Part shown: positions 9,841 to 18,939 of the stretch, piece after piece
Numbering within the stretch: the first letter of the stretch is position 1
Layout: each line of letters starts with the position of its first letter
From: Phaeobacter gallaeciensis DSM 26640
Lineage (GTDB): Bacteria; Pseudomonadota; Alphaproteobacteria; Rhodobacterales; Rhodobacteraceae
Direction: 5' to 3'
Length of the DNA stretch: 64,000 nt
NCBI RefSeq assembly: GCF_000511385.1
Contig: NC_023137.1
Span: 139,001-203,000, forward strand
Position numbers and translations under genes: made by a program
The notes under the pieces: model-generated
What the model was told of the DNA's origin: nothing
What the model saw: only the letters and a program-made list of their open reading frames with translations
Database searches by the model: none

Positions 9841-11112
9841 ATGGATTCGATTTTGGTGACCGGGAATGGTCCTCTGAAGGGGCAAATTCCCATCGCAGGT
9901 GCAAAAAACGCCTGCCTCACGCTGATGCCCGCAACCATGCTGAGTGAGGAGCCGCTGACGCTGACAAATGCACCGCGCCTGTCGGATATTCGCACCATGA
10001 CAACGCTGTTGCAGTCACTGGGTGCCGAGGTTTCGACGCTACAGGATGGTCAGGTGTTGGCCATGTCGAGCCATGACATCAACAATCACACTGCTGACTA
10101 CGATATCGTGCGGAAGATGCGGGCGTCGATCCTTGTGCTGGGGCCGATGCTGGCGCGTGATGGTCACGCTGTTGTCTCGTTGCCGGGCGGCTGCGCCATC
10201 GGCGCGCGTCCGGTGGATCTGCATCTGAAGGCGCTTGAGGCGCTTGGGGCGCAGCTGGATCTGAAGGATGGTTATGTGCACGCCAAGGCGCCTCTGGGCG
10301 GATTGAAAGGCGGGGTCATTGACTTCCCGCTGGTCTCCGTCGGCGCCACTGAGAATGCGCTGATGGCTGCGACATTGGCCAAGGGGACGACCGTCATCAA
10401 TAACGCGGCGCGTGAGCCGGAGATTGTCGACCTGGCACAATGCCTGCGTAAAATGGGTGCGCAGATCGAAGGTGAGGGCACATCCACCATCACGATCCAA
10501 GGTGTAGATCGCCTGCATGGTGCCACGCATCCGGTTGTAACCGATCGGATCGAATTAGGGACCTATATGCTGGCGCCCGCCATTTGCGGTGGCGAGGTGG
10601 AGCTGCTGGGCGGTAAGCGATCCCTGATCGAAGCCTTCTGCGACAAGCTGGAGGCGGCCGGGGTCGAAATTACCGAGAATGAGAACAGCCTGACGGTACG
10701 CCGCGGCGATAACCGGGTAAAAGCGGTAGATGTGGTGACCGAACCGTTCCCGGGCTTCCCGACCGATTTGCAGGCACAGATGATGGCGCTGATGTGTACT
10801 GCTGAAGGGACCAGTGTCCTGGAAGAAAAGATCTTTGAAAACCGGTTCATGCATGCGCCGGAATTGATACGTATGGGCGCCCAGATTGACGTTCAGGGTG
10901 GTCATGCCACAGTAACGGGCGTCGAAAAACTGAAGGGTGCGCCAGTGATGGCGACAGATCTGCGGGCCTCCGTCTCGCTCATCCTCGCAGGTCTTGCGGC
11001 TGAAGGTGAGACAACCGTTAGCCGTGTCTATCATCTGGATCGTGGGTACGAACATGTGGTGCGCAAGTTGTCCTCCGTCGGTGCCAAGATTGAACGGATC
11101 CAGGAGCAGTAA
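9841..11112 (+). CDS. murA: UDP-N-acetylglucosamine 1-carboxyvinyltransferase
   Basis: Transfers enolpyruvate from PEP to UDP-GlcNAc, the first committed step of peptidoglycan synthesis, in the cytoplasm. The 423 residues are full length for the family. Substrate-binding GAKNA is at 20-24 (Lys22) and the active-site loop [11 protein letters not shown] holds the catalytic Cys at 118, the residue modified by fosfomycin. It starts 6 bp after a small basic gene, and its TAA overlaps the ATG of the next gene by one base, so it heads a coupled operon. Confidence 0.98.
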   Translation: MDSILVTGNGPLKGQIPIAGAKNACLTLMPATMLSEEPLTLTNAPRLSDIRTMTTLLQSLGAEVSTLQDGQVLAMSSHDINNHTADYDIVRKMRASILVLGPMLARDGHAVVSLPGGCAIGARPVDLHLKALEALGAQLDLKDGYVHAKAPLGGLKGGVIDFPLVSVGATENALMAATLAKGTTVINNAAREPEIVDLAQCLRKMGAQIEGEGTSTITIQGVDRLHGATHPVVTDRIELGTYMLAPAICGGEVELLGGKRSLIEAFCDKLEAAGVEITENENSLTVRRGDNRVKAVDVVTEPFPGFPTDLQAQMMALMCTAEGTSVLEEKIFENRFMHAPELIRMGAQIDVQGGHATVTGVEKLKGAPVMATDLRASVSLILAGLAAEGETTVSRVYHLDRGYEHVVRKLSSVGAKIERIQEQ

Positions 11113-11588
11113 TGTCAGATGCAACCTTCGACGACGGGCGTGAAGCGCCGCTGAACCTTGGCGCGCTTGGCGCTGAGGATCTGGAGATTATTGCCGCGCT
11201 TGCGCAGGATGCGGTGTTTCCGGTGACGGAGATCAGCTGGCGGCCTGCGGAGCGGCGATTTGCACTGCTGTTGAACCGGTTCCGCTGGGAAGACAAAGAG
11301 GCCGCCGAACAGCGTGGTCGCCCTTATGAGCGGGTGCAGAGCGTACTGGTCGTCGATCAGGTGTTGTCGGTGGCTTCGCAGGGTGTTGATCGGAAGGAAC
11401 GCGACCTGATCCTGTCATTGCTGTCGCTGAGTTTTGAGCCGGGATCGGATGGCGACGGGCATATTGTTCTGACCCTTGCCGGTGATGGGGCCATCCGGCT
11501 TGACGTTGAGGCGGTTGAGGTCACCCTGCGCGATGTGACACGTCCCTATCAGGCGCCGTCTGGGCAGGCTCCTCGGCACGAGACATGA
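11112..11588 (+). CDS. DUF2948 family protein
   Basis: A 158-residue protein of the alphaproteobacterial DUF2948 family, typically encoded between murA and hisD as here. It has no signal peptide or membrane segment. The start overlaps the murA stop (TAATG) and its own TGA overlaps the next ATG, so it is translationally coupled on both sides. The family's function is not established. Confidence 0.85.
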   Translation: MSDATFDDGREAPLNLGALGAEDLEIIAALAQDAVFPVTEISWRPAERRFALLLNRFRWEDKEAAEQRGRPYERVQSVLVVDQVLSVASQGVDRKERDLILSLLSLSFEPGSDGDGHIVLTLAGDGAIRLDVEAVEVTLRDVTRPYQAPSGQAPRHET

Positions 11589-12127
11589 TGCTGCGCCAGT
11601 TGGTGGGCGCTGATCTTGCTGATCTTCGTGTTTTGTGGCGCGAAGGTCTGACCGCATTTCCGGCCTCTTTCTTGATGAGTGCAGAAGAGGCGGATGGCAT
11701 CCCGGATGCGAGCCTGATCAAAGGGTTTGAGAGCGGCGCCTACTGGGGCGCGTTTCTTGACGACCAATTGGTGGGCTTTGCGGTTTTGCGTCAGGGCGGA
11801 CTGTCGCGCCTCTCGCATACAGCGGATCTTGGCCCCTTCTACATCTCAGCCGCCCACCAGCGTCAGGGGTGGGCCAAAGCCCTTTTGGCGCGGGTCTTGG
11901 ATCAGGCCCGCGCGCGGGGGCTGAAGCAGGTGGAATTATGCGTGGATCAGGAGAATCATCCTGCGCGGAGGCTTTATGAAAACGCAGGGTTTCGTCCGTT
12001 TGGCCTGCGCCCGCGCTCTGTGGTCGTGGATGGCCAGCCGCGCAATGATGTGCTGATGCTATGCCCGTTGGATAATGCTCTGGCGGCAGATGCAATCCCG
12101 TCGCTCGCGCGGCAGGCGCTTGACTGA
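11585..12127 (+). CDS. GNAT family N-acetyltransferase
   Basis: A 180-residue acetyltransferase of the GNAT fold. The acetyl-CoA-binding region is at about residues 87-110 (HQRQGWAKALL, matching the Q/R-x-x-G-x-G/A signature) and a C-terminal NHPARRLYENAGF motif follows at about 123-136. Similar to RimI-type enzymes; substrate unknown. The start overlaps the DUF2948 stop by four bases, and the gene lies about 70 bp before hisD. Confidence 0.85.
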   Translation: MMLRQLVGADLADLRVLWREGLTAFPASFLMSAEEADGIPDASLIKGFESGAYWGAFLDDQLVGFAVLRQGGLSRLSHTADLGPFYISAAHQRQGWAKALLARVLDQARARGLKQVELCVDQENHPARRLYENAGFRPFGLRPRSVVVDGQPRNDVLMLCPLDNALAADAIPSLARQALD

Positions 12128-12196
12128 CTTCAATACGTGCAACCATCTTGAGACTGCGGGCAGGGGGCTATATTGCAGGCTCAAAGGAGAGCCATA

Positions 12197-13498
12197 ATGC
12201 CCGTTTTTCTGAACGCGTCCGATGCTGATTTTGATCAGGCGTTTGCAACCCTTCTGGGAGCAAAACGCGAAGACAGCCCCGATGTGGATGCGGTGGTCGC
12301 CGACATCATCGCGGATGTGCGAGCCCGTGGTGATGCGGCACTGATTGAGCTGACCGCGAAATTCGACCGTTTGCCGTTGACTGTGGATCAACTGCGCATT
12401 TCGGACGCTGAGATTGATGCCGCGATTGAGGACGTATTGGCTGAGGAGCGCGCCGCGCTGGAACTGGCGGTGGAGCGTATCCGCGCCTATCATGTGCGGC
12501 AGATGCCCCAGAACGCCGAATGGCAGGATGACGCCGGGGCTTCACTAGGGTGGCGTTGGTCGGCAGTGTCGGCGGCTGGTCTCTATGTGCCGGGTGGTCT
12601 GGCGAGCTACCCGTCATCGGTTCTGATGAACGCGGTTCCGGCGAAAGTGGCCGGTGTCGAGCGGCTGGCGGTCGTGGTCCCTACCCCGGATGGACAGATA
12701 AATCCGCTGGTATTGCTGGCGGCCCGCCTGTCCGGTGTCGATGAAATCTACCGTGTCGGCGGCGCGCAGGCAGTTGCGGCTCTCGCCTATGGCACTGAGA
12801 CTATCGCTCCAGTCGACAAGATCACCGGCCCCGGCAATGCGTTTGTCGCGGCGGCAAAACGGCGCGTGTTTGGAAAGGTTGGCATCGATATGATTGCTGG
12901 CCCGTCGGAAATTCTGGTTATTGCGGATAAGGACAACGATCCCGACTGGATCGCGCTCGACCTTCTCAGCCAGGCAGAGCACGATGAAAGTGCACAATCG
13001 ATCCTGATTACGGATGACGAGGCATTTGGCCGCTCTGTGGCGGATGCGGTAGAGGCGCGTCTGCAAACACTGGACCGCTCTGCCATCGCCGGACCCAGCT
13101 GGCGGGACTACGGTGCTGTGATCGTGGTGCCTGACCTGGATGTGGCAGCTCAGCTGTCCAATCGTATCGCCCCCGAGCACCTTGAACTCTGCGTCGCGGA
13201 CGCCCGTGCGCTCAGTGAGAAAACCGTTCACGCTGGCGCGATTTTCCTTGGTCAGTACACACCCGAAGCGATCGGGGACTATATCGGTGGGCCGAACCAC
13301 GTGCTGCCCACCGCTCGGTCGGCGCGGTTTTCGTCGGGTCTTTCAGTGATGGATTTCCTGAAGCGAACAACGCTGAGTGAGATCACTCCCGAAGCATTGC
13401 GCGCCATTGGTCCTGCGGCTGAAACGCTTGCAAAAAGCGAAAGCCTGGAAGCGCATGGGTTGTCGATCCGGGCCCGGTTGGATCGTCTGAACCGCTGA
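12197..13498 (+). CDS. hisD: Histidinol dehydrogenase
   Basis: Catalyses the last two steps of histidine synthesis, L-histidinol to L-histidine with two NAD+. About 433 residues. Diagnostic stretches are the NAD-binding GPGN region, the DLLSQAEHDE zinc and active-site region, and APEHLEL with the catalytic Glu-His pair. The ATG at 12197 is chosen over an upstream TTG (12173) because AAAGGAG at 12183-12189 sits at the right spacing. Confidence 0.97.
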   Translation: MPVFLNASDADFDQAFATLLGAKREDSPDVDAVVADIIADVRARGDAALIELTAKFDRLPLTVDQLRISDAEIDAAIEDVLAEERAALELAVERIRAYHVRQMPQNAEWQDDAGASLGWRWSAVSAAGLYVPGGLASYPSSVLMNAVPAKVAGVERLAVVVPTPDGQINPLVLLAARLSGVDEIYRVGGAQAVAALAYGTETIAPVDKITGPGNAFVAAAKRRVFGKVGIDMIAGPSEILVIADKDNDPDWIALDLLSQAEHDESAQSILITDDEAFGRSVADAVEARLQTLDRSAIAGPSWRDYGAVIVVPDLDVAAQLSNRIAPEHLELCVADARALSEKTVHAGAIFLGQYTPEAIGDYIGGPNHVLPTARSARFSSGLSVMDFLKRTTLSEITPEALRAIGPAAETLAKSESLEAHGLSIRARLDRLNR

Positions 13499-13645
13499 GA
13501 CCTGTGCGAGATATGTTAGGGTTTCCTCAAATATGACTGTGGCAAGAGGCGCATCGTTGCGGCACAACTGTGCTCTGCGGATTGCCGTGGCACCGACCAT
13601 CAGCTAGTCAGTTGTCTGTATAACTCGTGCACAGAGATTTGACCC

Positions 13646-14125
13646 ATGAGCCGCATCAGCCAAATTGACCTTGATGACCGCAACCTGCCCCCGCCGACGC
13701 CTGAAATTGAGCAGGAGCGTCGGGTCGCGATTTTTGACCTGATCGAGGACAACAGCTTTGCGCTACCGGCGCGTGGTGAGCGAGCGGCGCCTGAGGGGCC
13801 CTATCATCTGGGGCTTGCCATCCGCGACAAACGGCTGGTCTTTGATGTTGCCTCCGAGGCTGGCGAAAAGGCGGCGGAATTTCACCTATCTCTGTCGCCG
13901 TTCCGTCAGGTGGTCAAAGACTACTACCAGATCTGTGAGAGCTATTTCACGGCTGTCAAAACTCTGCCGCCCAGTCAGATCGAAACCATCGACATGGCTC
14001 GCCGGGGTATTCACAACGAAGGCAGTCGCGTGTTGCAGGAGCGGCTGGAGGGCAAGGCGGAAATTGATACTGACACGGCGCGCCGTCTCTTCACTCTGAT
14101 TTGCGTATTGCATTTTGGAGGCTGA
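13646..14125 (+). CDS. UPF0262 family protein
   Basis: A 159-residue soluble protein of the alphaproteobacterial UPF0262 family, commonly linked to hisD. It begins a second coupled set about 150 bp after hisD; that gap probably holds a promoter. The next gene starts 4 bp after its stop. Function unknown. Confidence 0.85.
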   Translation: MSRISQIDLDDRNLPPPTPEIEQERRVAIFDLIEDNSFALPARGERAAPEGPYHLGLAIRDKRLVFDVASEAGEKAAEFHLSLSPFRQVVKDYYQICESYFTAVKTLPPSQIETIDMARRGIHNEGSRVLQERLEGKAEIDTDTARRLFTLICVLHFGG

Positions 14126-14128
14126 AGC

Positions 14129-14587
14129 GTGAGCGAGTTGCCGCAGTCGATCCTGTTCTGCTGTGACCACAACGCGGTCAGATCCCCGATGGCAGAGGGG
14201 ATCATGAAACAATTCTATGGCTCCGGCACCTATGTGCAATCGGTCGGCGTCAAGAACGACATGGAGATCGACGGCTTCTGCATCGCGGTCTGTCAGGAGA
14301 TTGGCGTGGAGCTGTCGCGTCATCGGTCACGTTCCTTCGACGAGATGGAGCAGTGGGGGGACGACCTATCCTCATTCGACCTGGTGGTGGCACTGTCCCC
14401 CGCCAGTCAGCGCCGGGCGCTGGAACTCACGCGGTTTTTCCACCTTGATGTCGAATATTGGCCAATTATGGACCCAACTGGACTGGGGGAAACCCGGGAT
14501 GCCAAGCTAGACAGTTACAGGCAAACCCGATCCCAGATCATCCAGCGTCTGACTGAGCGCTGGGGCAACCCGTTGGAGAAAAAATGA
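14129..14587 (+). CDS. Low-molecular-weight protein-tyrosine-phosphatase-like protein
   Basis: A 152-residue protein of the LMW-PTP/arsenate-reductase fold. The phosphate-binding loop is C12-D-H-N-A-V-R18-S19, matching C-x5-R-S, and the general-acid Asp is supplied by the DPTGLGETRD loop near residue 113. GTG start at 14129, preceded by GGAGG. It sits in an operon with UPF0262 and an NTF2-like gene. Whether it dephosphorylates protein tyrosine or another substrate cannot be told. Confidence 0.85.
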   Translation: MSELPQSILFCCDHNAVRSPMAEGIMKQFYGSGTYVQSVGVKNDMEIDGFCIAVCQEIGVELSRHRSRSFDEMEQWGDDLSSFDLVVALSPASQRRALELTRFFHLDVEYWPIMDPTGLGETRDAKLDSYRQTRSQIIQRLTERWGNPLEKK

Positions 14588-14979
14588 ACAGCACCGTCAC
14601 CCGCTATTTCGCGGCATTCAACGCAAAAGATACCGACGCCATGCTTGAGTGCTTGTCGGACGACGTGGCCCACCATGTGAACGAGGGCAAGATCCGCATC
14701 GGCAAGGCGCTGTTCGCAGAATTCTGCACCCACATGAGCCGCTGCTATGATGAAACCCTCACCGATATGGTGGTGTTCGCCAACGAAGATGGCAAACGCG
14801 CGGCCGCTGAGTATGTCGTGAATGGCACCTATCTTGAAACAGATGCAGGGCTACCGGAGGCGCATCAGCAAACCTATCGCTTGCCTGCCGGGTCGTTCTT
14901 TGATCTGGAAGATGGCAAGATCACGCGTGTGACGACCTACTATAACCTTGCGGATTGGATGGCACAGGTCTCAGCCTGA
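14584..14979 (+). CDS. SnoaL/NTF2-like protein (ketosteroid isomerase-related)
   Basis: A 131-residue single-domain alpha+beta protein. The N-terminal helices (YFAAFNAKDTDAML) and a C-terminal DGKITRVTTYYN strand are typical of the SnoaL/NTF2-like fold, used as small isomerases or ligand-binding modules. The ATG overlaps the phosphatase stop (ATGA) and its TGA overlaps the next ATG. The substrate is not predictable. Confidence 0.8.
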   Translation: MNSTVTRYFAAFNAKDTDAMLECLSDDVAHHVNEGKIRIGKALFAEFCTHMSRCYDETLTDMVVFANEDGKRAAAEYVVNGTYLETDAGLPEAHQQTYRLPAGSFFDLEDGKITRVTTYYNLADWMAQVSA

Positions 14980-15569
14980 TGGGGCTGCGTCTGCAGAGCC
15001 TGCGCGGCGCAGCGCTGGCGCAGGTGATGGACGAGGTCGCCCGCCTGCGGATCGCTGTATTCCGGGATTGGCCCTATCTCTACGATGGTGATCTGGCTTA
15101 TGAACGCAGCTATCTTCAAAGCTATCTGGACAGCGATCGGTCTGTGGTGGTCGGCGCATGGGACGGGGAGCGGCTGATTGGTGCCTCGACCGGTGCGCCT
15201 CTCATTGATCATGCCGAGGATTTTGCAGTCGCTTTCGCGGGGACAGGTCTGGCGCTGGAGGATGTTTTCTACTGCGCCGAATCTGTTCTTTTGCCGGAGT
15301 ATCGCGGAATGGGCTTGGGGCATCGGTTCTTTGACCTGCGGGAGGCGCATGCCAGGGAACTTGGCTATGCGGTTTCGGCATTTTGCAGCGTGCAGCGACC
15401 GGCTGACCATCCGGCCAGACCGCTGAACTATCGCGCTCTGGATGATTTCTGGCGCAAGCGCGGTTATGAACTCATGCCCGGCGTGGTCGCCGATTTCTCC
15501 TGGCGGGATGTGGGAGAGGTAGACGAGACCCGAAAACCGCTTCAGTTTTGGTCTCGCCGTTTGACCTGA
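14979..15569 (+). CDS. GNAT family N-acetyltransferase
   Basis: A 196-residue GNAT-fold protein. The acetyl-CoA motif is at about residues 107-117 (EYRGMGLGHRF), preceded by the AESVLLPEYR strand. The start is set at 14979, where TGATG overlap couples it to the NTF2-like gene; the upstream ATG at 14955 would overlap that gene by 25 bases. The nitrilase-like gene follows 21 bp downstream, so both may act on the same small amine or amide. Confidence 0.82.
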   Translation: MGLRLQSLRGAALAQVMDEVARLRIAVFRDWPYLYDGDLAYERSYLQSYLDSDRSVVVGAWDGERLIGASTGAPLIDHAEDFAVAFAGTGLALEDVFYCAESVLLPEYRGMGLGHRFFDLREAHARELGYAVSAFCSVQRPADHPARPLNYRALDDFWRKRGYELMPGVVADFSWRDVGEVDETRKPLQFWSRRLT

Positions 15570-15590
15570 CACCAACAGACAGGATGTATT

Positions 15591-16469
15591 ATGAAAATTG
15601 CCACTGCTGCCTATCCCCTCGATTGGTTCGATGACTGGGCCGCCTACGAGGCAAAAATCACGCACTGGGTGAAAGAGGCTGCTGGGACTGGTGCGGATCT
15701 GCTGGTCTTCCCGGAGTACGGCGCGATGGAACTGGCAACGTTGGACGGCGCCGAGGTTGCAAGGGATCTGGAGAAATCTCTGCACGCGGTCTCCCGGCGT
15801 ATGCCGGATGTTGATGCGCTGCATTTAGGTCTTGCGGCTGAATTCAGTGTGCACATCCTTGGCGCATCCGCGCCGGTATTTGATGGCGACACACGTCCTG
15901 TGAATCGCGCGACCCTTTATGCGCCGAATGGACACAAGGGGGTTCAGGACAAGCAGATCATGACCATGTTCGAACGCGACCCCTGGGATGTGACCGGTGG
16001 AGATGCGCTCAAGGTATTTGACACTGAACTGGGAAAGATCGGCATCCTAATTTGCTACGACAGTGAATTCCCGCTGCTGGGCCGCGCGCTTTCAGACGTG
16101 GATGTATTGCTGGTGCCGTCCTGCACGGAGGCACTGGCAGGCTACTGGCGGGTGCGCATCGGCGCCATGGCCCGCGCGCTTGAAAACCAGTGTGTTTCAG
16201 TAATGTCATCCATCGTCGGCCCCGCTGACTGGTCCGAAGCCGTGGACCAGAACACTGGTATGGGCGGTATATTCGGTCCCCCTGACACAGGATTCCCGGC
16301 AACTGGTGTGCTCGCCGAAGGGGTATTGAACAAACCGGGCTGGACCTATGCTGATGTCGACCTCAAGGCAATCGCCCAGGTGCGCCGGGATGGCATTGTT
16401 CGCAACCGGACCCATTGGCAAGAACGCCTCGAACCGGGGAAAACCGTCACAATATGTCCCATGCGGTGA
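15591..16469 (+). CDS. Carbon-nitrogen hydrolase (nitrilase superfamily)
   Basis: A 292-residue cytoplasmic amidohydrolase with the complete catalytic triad: Glu42 in FPEYGAME, Lys121 in QDKQIM, and Cys155 in ILICYDSEFP. Members hydrolyse amides or nitriles through a thioester on the Cys. The branch cannot be set by eye. An RBS-like AGGA lies before the ATG. It is the last gene of the coupled phosphatase/NTF2/GNAT set. Confidence 0.88.
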   Translation: MKIATAAYPLDWFDDWAAYEAKITHWVKEAAGTGADLLVFPEYGAMELATLDGAEVARDLEKSLHAVSRRMPDVDALHLGLAAEFSVHILGASAPVFDGDTRPVNRATLYAPNGHKGVQDKQIMTMFERDPWDVTGGDALKVFDTELGKIGILICYDSEFPLLGRALSDVDVLLVPSCTEALAGYWRVRIGAMARALENQCVSVMSSIVGPADWSEAVDQNTGMGGIFGPPDTGFPATGVLAEGVLNKPGWTYADVDLKAIAQVRRDGIVRNRTHWQERLEPGKTVTICPMR

Positions 16470-16553
16470 TTGCGCCCTTGAAAATCAGGGAAAAAGCGCT
16501 CATTTAAGCGCACATCCCGCAGACTCGCGGGAAACCATCATTATGGAGATAAC

Positions 16554-16772
16554 ATGGCCAAGGAAGATACGCTCGAATTTCCCGGTGTCGTGAAGGAACT
16601 CCTGCCCAATGCGACGTTTCGGGTCGAGCTGGAAAACGGCCATGAGATCATCGCACATACGGCAGGCAAGATGCGCAAAAACCGCATCCGCGTTCTGGCT
16701 GGCGACAAGGTACAGGTCGAAATGACCCCATACGATCTGACCAAAGGACGGATCAACTATCGCTTCAAATAA
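16554..16772 (+). CDS. infA: Translation initiation factor IF-1
   Basis: A 72-residue S1/OB-fold protein that occupies the ribosomal A site during initiation. It starts [13 protein letters not shown] and contains the diagnostic [19 protein letters not shown] stretch. GGAG at 16544-16547 precedes the ATG. A strong terminator follows. Confidence 0.98.
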   Translation: MAKEDTLEFPGVVKELLPNATFRVELENGHEIIAHTAGKMRKNRIRVLAGDKVQVEMTPYDLTKGRINYRFK

Positions 16773-16794
16773 GCGCTGGTATCCATCAAGTAAC

Positions 16795-16820
16795 AAAAGC
16801 CCGGCCTTTGCCGGGCTTTT
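16795..16820 (+). terminator. Rho-independent terminator after infA
   Basis: Inverted repeat AAAAGCCCGGC (16795-16805) and GCCGGGCTTTT (16810-16820) with a 4-nt loop and a T-rich tail, 22 bp past the infA stop. Confidence 0.92.
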
Positions 16821-16976
16821 GTTTTGGGGCGCCTGCAATCGACCAGGTGTCATTTATTTGAGCGCAGCCACTGCGATGACCAGTTGGGGTTTTTCAGCTT
16901 TGATGAACCGGATATGACTGGGCCAAAGCCAACATTAAGTGCAGCCCGGCTGCGCCATAGGACAAAAGGGCCAGAC

Positions 16977-17558
16977 ATGGCATTCATTCTTGGATCGGGC
17001 AGCCCGCGCAGGCTGGAGTTGCTGGCCCAATTGGGAATCACCCCGGATGCGGTTTGCCCGCCGGATATCGACGAAACGCCAAAGCCGAGGGAATTGCCGC
17101 GCCTTTATTGCGCCCGCATTGCCCGCCAGAAAGCTGAGGCTATTTCTGCCGCTGCAGAGGATGTGATCCTCTGTGCTGACACAACTGTCGCCCTTGGCCG
17201 TCGGATCTTAGGAAAACCTAAAGACGCTGCAGAGGCCGCCCAATTTCTGTTGGCCCTGTCCGGCCGCCGTCATCAGGTGATCACATCTGTCGCCGTACGA
17301 CGGGGGGATCGGATCTGGTCCCGTGATGTGGTGAGCGCTGTGAAGATGAAGCGGCTTTCTGATGAAGAGCTGAACGGCTACCTCGCGACCGGAGACTGGC
17401 AGGGCAAGGCGGGCGCCTATGCCATTCAGGGACCTGCGGGGGCGCTTATTCCGTGGATCAATGGATCTTTCACGGGAATTGTCGGCCTGCCACTGGCCGA
17501 AACGTCTGCCCTGTTGCGCGGGGCGGGCTGGACACCAAACAAGGAGGCCGCCGCATGA
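16977..17558 (+). CDS. Maf family nucleoside triphosphate pyrophosphatase
   Basis: About 193 residues. Maf proteins hydrolyse non-canonical or modified NTPs/dNTPs to monophosphates. The signature GSGSPRR is at the N-terminus, CADTTVALG carries the metal-binding Asp, and AGAYAIQG completes the site. The ATG at 16977 starts the protein directly at the conserved first strand, whereas the longer frame from 16824 adds unrelated sequence. Its TGA overlaps the start of the RNase gene. Confidence 0.93.
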   Translation: MAFILGSGSPRRLELLAQLGITPDAVCPPDIDETPKPRELPRLYCARIARQKAEAISAAAEDVILCADTTVALGRRILGKPKDAAEAAQFLLALSGRRHQVITSVAVRRGDRIWSRDVVSAVKMKRLSDEELNGYLATGDWQGKAGAYAIQGPAGALIPWINGSFTGIVGLPLAETSALLRGAGWTPNKEAAA

Positions 17559-18577
17559 AGGGCCGTACAATCATTCTCGACCACATCGACGGACGCGAAG
17601 CCGCGGCACTCATGGTGGATGGCCAGCTTGAGGATTTGCTGATCGACAGCGATGCGCCGACCCCTGGTACGGTTTACCGTGCCCGGGCCGATCGACCCGT
17701 GAAGGGACAGGGGGGGATGTTCCTGACAACGCCGGATGGCCCTGCTTTTCTACGCCAAGTCAAAGGTCTCGCACCGGGACAGGAGTTGCTGGTCCAGCTA
17801 ACCGGCTATGCTGAAGCAGGCAAAGCACTGCCAGTCTCGCAGAAGTTACTGTTTAAAAGCCGCTACGCCATCATCACGCCCGAGGCTCCCGGTCTCAATA
17901 TTTCTCGCTCTATCCGTGACGAGGAGGAGCGTGATCGGCTATTGGAAGTTGCTCATGACGCGATGGGTGACATTGCCTATGGTCTGATCCTTCGATCCGC
18001 CTGCGATGGTGCTGATAGCGCCGATATCGAAGAAGACATTCTCGCGATGGTGTCGCTGGCGTCTCAGGTGCTTGAGGATGCTGGTTGCGGGCCAGAAGTC
18101 CTGGCGGAGGGCGATACTCCGCATCTTCTGGCCTGGCGTGACTGGACAGATCCGGCAGATATAGAGCGTGACGCTGGCGGGTTTGAGCGTCTGGGCGTGC
18201 TAGACGCCTTGGAAACAGTGCAGGGCATTCGGGAACCTCTCAGCGGTGGCGCGTTTTTGTTCATCGAAGAGACCCGCGCCTTGGTTGCGGTGGACGTGAA
18301 CACCGGCGCGGACACCTCGCTGGCCGCTGGGGTGAAGGCGAACATGGCCTGCGCCAAATTCCTCGCCCGGGCCCTACGCCTGCGCGGGCTAGGGGGGCAG
18401 ATTGTGATCGATCCTGCTCCCATGCCCAAGAAGGATCGTCGCGCCTTTGAAACGGCCCTACGGGCCAGCTTTCGCAGCGATAGCGAAGACACGGTGTTGG
18501 TGGGGTGGACCACGCTTGGTCACTTTGAATTGCAACGCAAACGGGGCCGCATCCCGCTGAAGGAGGTCTTGGCGTGA
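17555..18577 (+). CDS. Short RNase E/G family ribonuclease
   Basis: A 340-residue member of the RNase E/G family, clearly shorter than E. coli RNase G (about 489 residues). The DNase I-like catalytic domain is present, with both metal Asp residues: D247 in DVNTG (247-251) and D286 in VIDPAP. The C-terminal zinc-link CPxC segment and small domain of RNase E/G are absent, so tetramer assembly by the usual zinc link is not expected. The start ATG at 17555 overlaps the maf stop (ATGA). Its stop overlaps yacG. Likely a secondary RNase alongside a full RNase E elsewhere (inference). Confidence 0.88.
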   Translation: MKGRTIILDHIDGREAAALMVDGQLEDLLIDSDAPTPGTVYRARADRPVKGQGGMFLTTPDGPAFLRQVKGLAPGQELLVQLTGYAEAGKALPVSQKLLFKSRYAIITPEAPGLNISRSIRDEEERDRLLEVAHDAMGDIAYGLILRSACDGADSADIEEDILAMVSLASQVLEDAGCGPEVLAEGDTPHLLAWRDWTDPADIERDAGGFERLGVLDALETVQGIREPLSGGAFLFIEETRALVAVDVNTGADTSLAAGVKANMACAKFLARALRLRGLGGQIVIDPAPMPKKDRRAFETALRASFRSDSEDTVLVGWTTLGHFELQRKRGRIPLKEVLA

Positions 18578-18756
18578 GCTGCCCGATTTGCGCTGAGGAA
18601 ACTCAAAAGGATTACCGCCCGTTCTGTTCGCGCCGCTGTGCTGACATTGATCTTGCGAAGTGGCTGAACGGCGCTTACGCAACCCCGAGTACGGACCCGG
18701 AAGACATTGAAAACGCTCTGGAAGAAGCCGCAAATTCCCGCGAAACGAAACATTAG
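18574..18756 (+). CDS. yacG: DNA gyrase inhibitor / zinc-binding protein YacG
   Basis: A 60-residue zinc-ribbon protein with CPIC (3-6) and a second pair CSRRC (18-22), the four-Cys ligand set of YacG, which binds GyrB and inhibits gyrase. GTG start at 18574 overlapping the preceding TGA. It is the last gene of the maf-RNase-yacG operon, directly before tRNA-Phe. Confidence 0.93.
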   Translation: MSCPICAEETQKDYRPFCSRRCADIDLAKWLNGAYATPSTDPEDIENALEEAANSRETKH

Positions 18757-18837
18757 CGAATTTCTTTGAAAAAGCCTCTGGACACGGTCATGCACACGTC
18801 ATAGAAGGCCCACACCCAAGGCGAACAGCCTTCCCGT

Positions 18838-18912
18838 GCCCGGGTAGCTCAGGGGTAGAGCAGTGGATTGAAAATCCTCGTGTCGGTGGTTCGATTCCGC
18901 CCCCGGGCACCA
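18838..18912 (+). tRNA. tRNA-Phe (GAA anticodon)
   Basis: The acceptor GCCCGGG/CCCGGGC is followed by A and CCA. The anticodon loop TTGAAAA gives GAA, and the T arm contains GGTTCGATTCC. The 3' part from 18864 is repeated at 31634, so this gene is the integration site of the island to its right and was kept intact by the integration. Confidence 0.97.
18864..18912 (+). repeat. attL: island boundary within the tRNA-Phe 3' end
   Basis: The last 49 bases of tRNA-Phe recur at 31634-31686. The first 40 bases match without a gap. After that the right copy has extra C/G residues in the C-run. The integrase gene begins 28 bp beyond this site and reads toward it, as in many tRNA-integrating elements. 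Confidence 0.92.
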
Positions 18913-18939
18913 TTTAATTCTTTGAAATATAAATGGTTT

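Noticed and set aside
12614..13300. Long antisense frame over hisD
   Set aside because: hisD is certain on the plus strand; the antisense frame reflects GC-rich codon bias.
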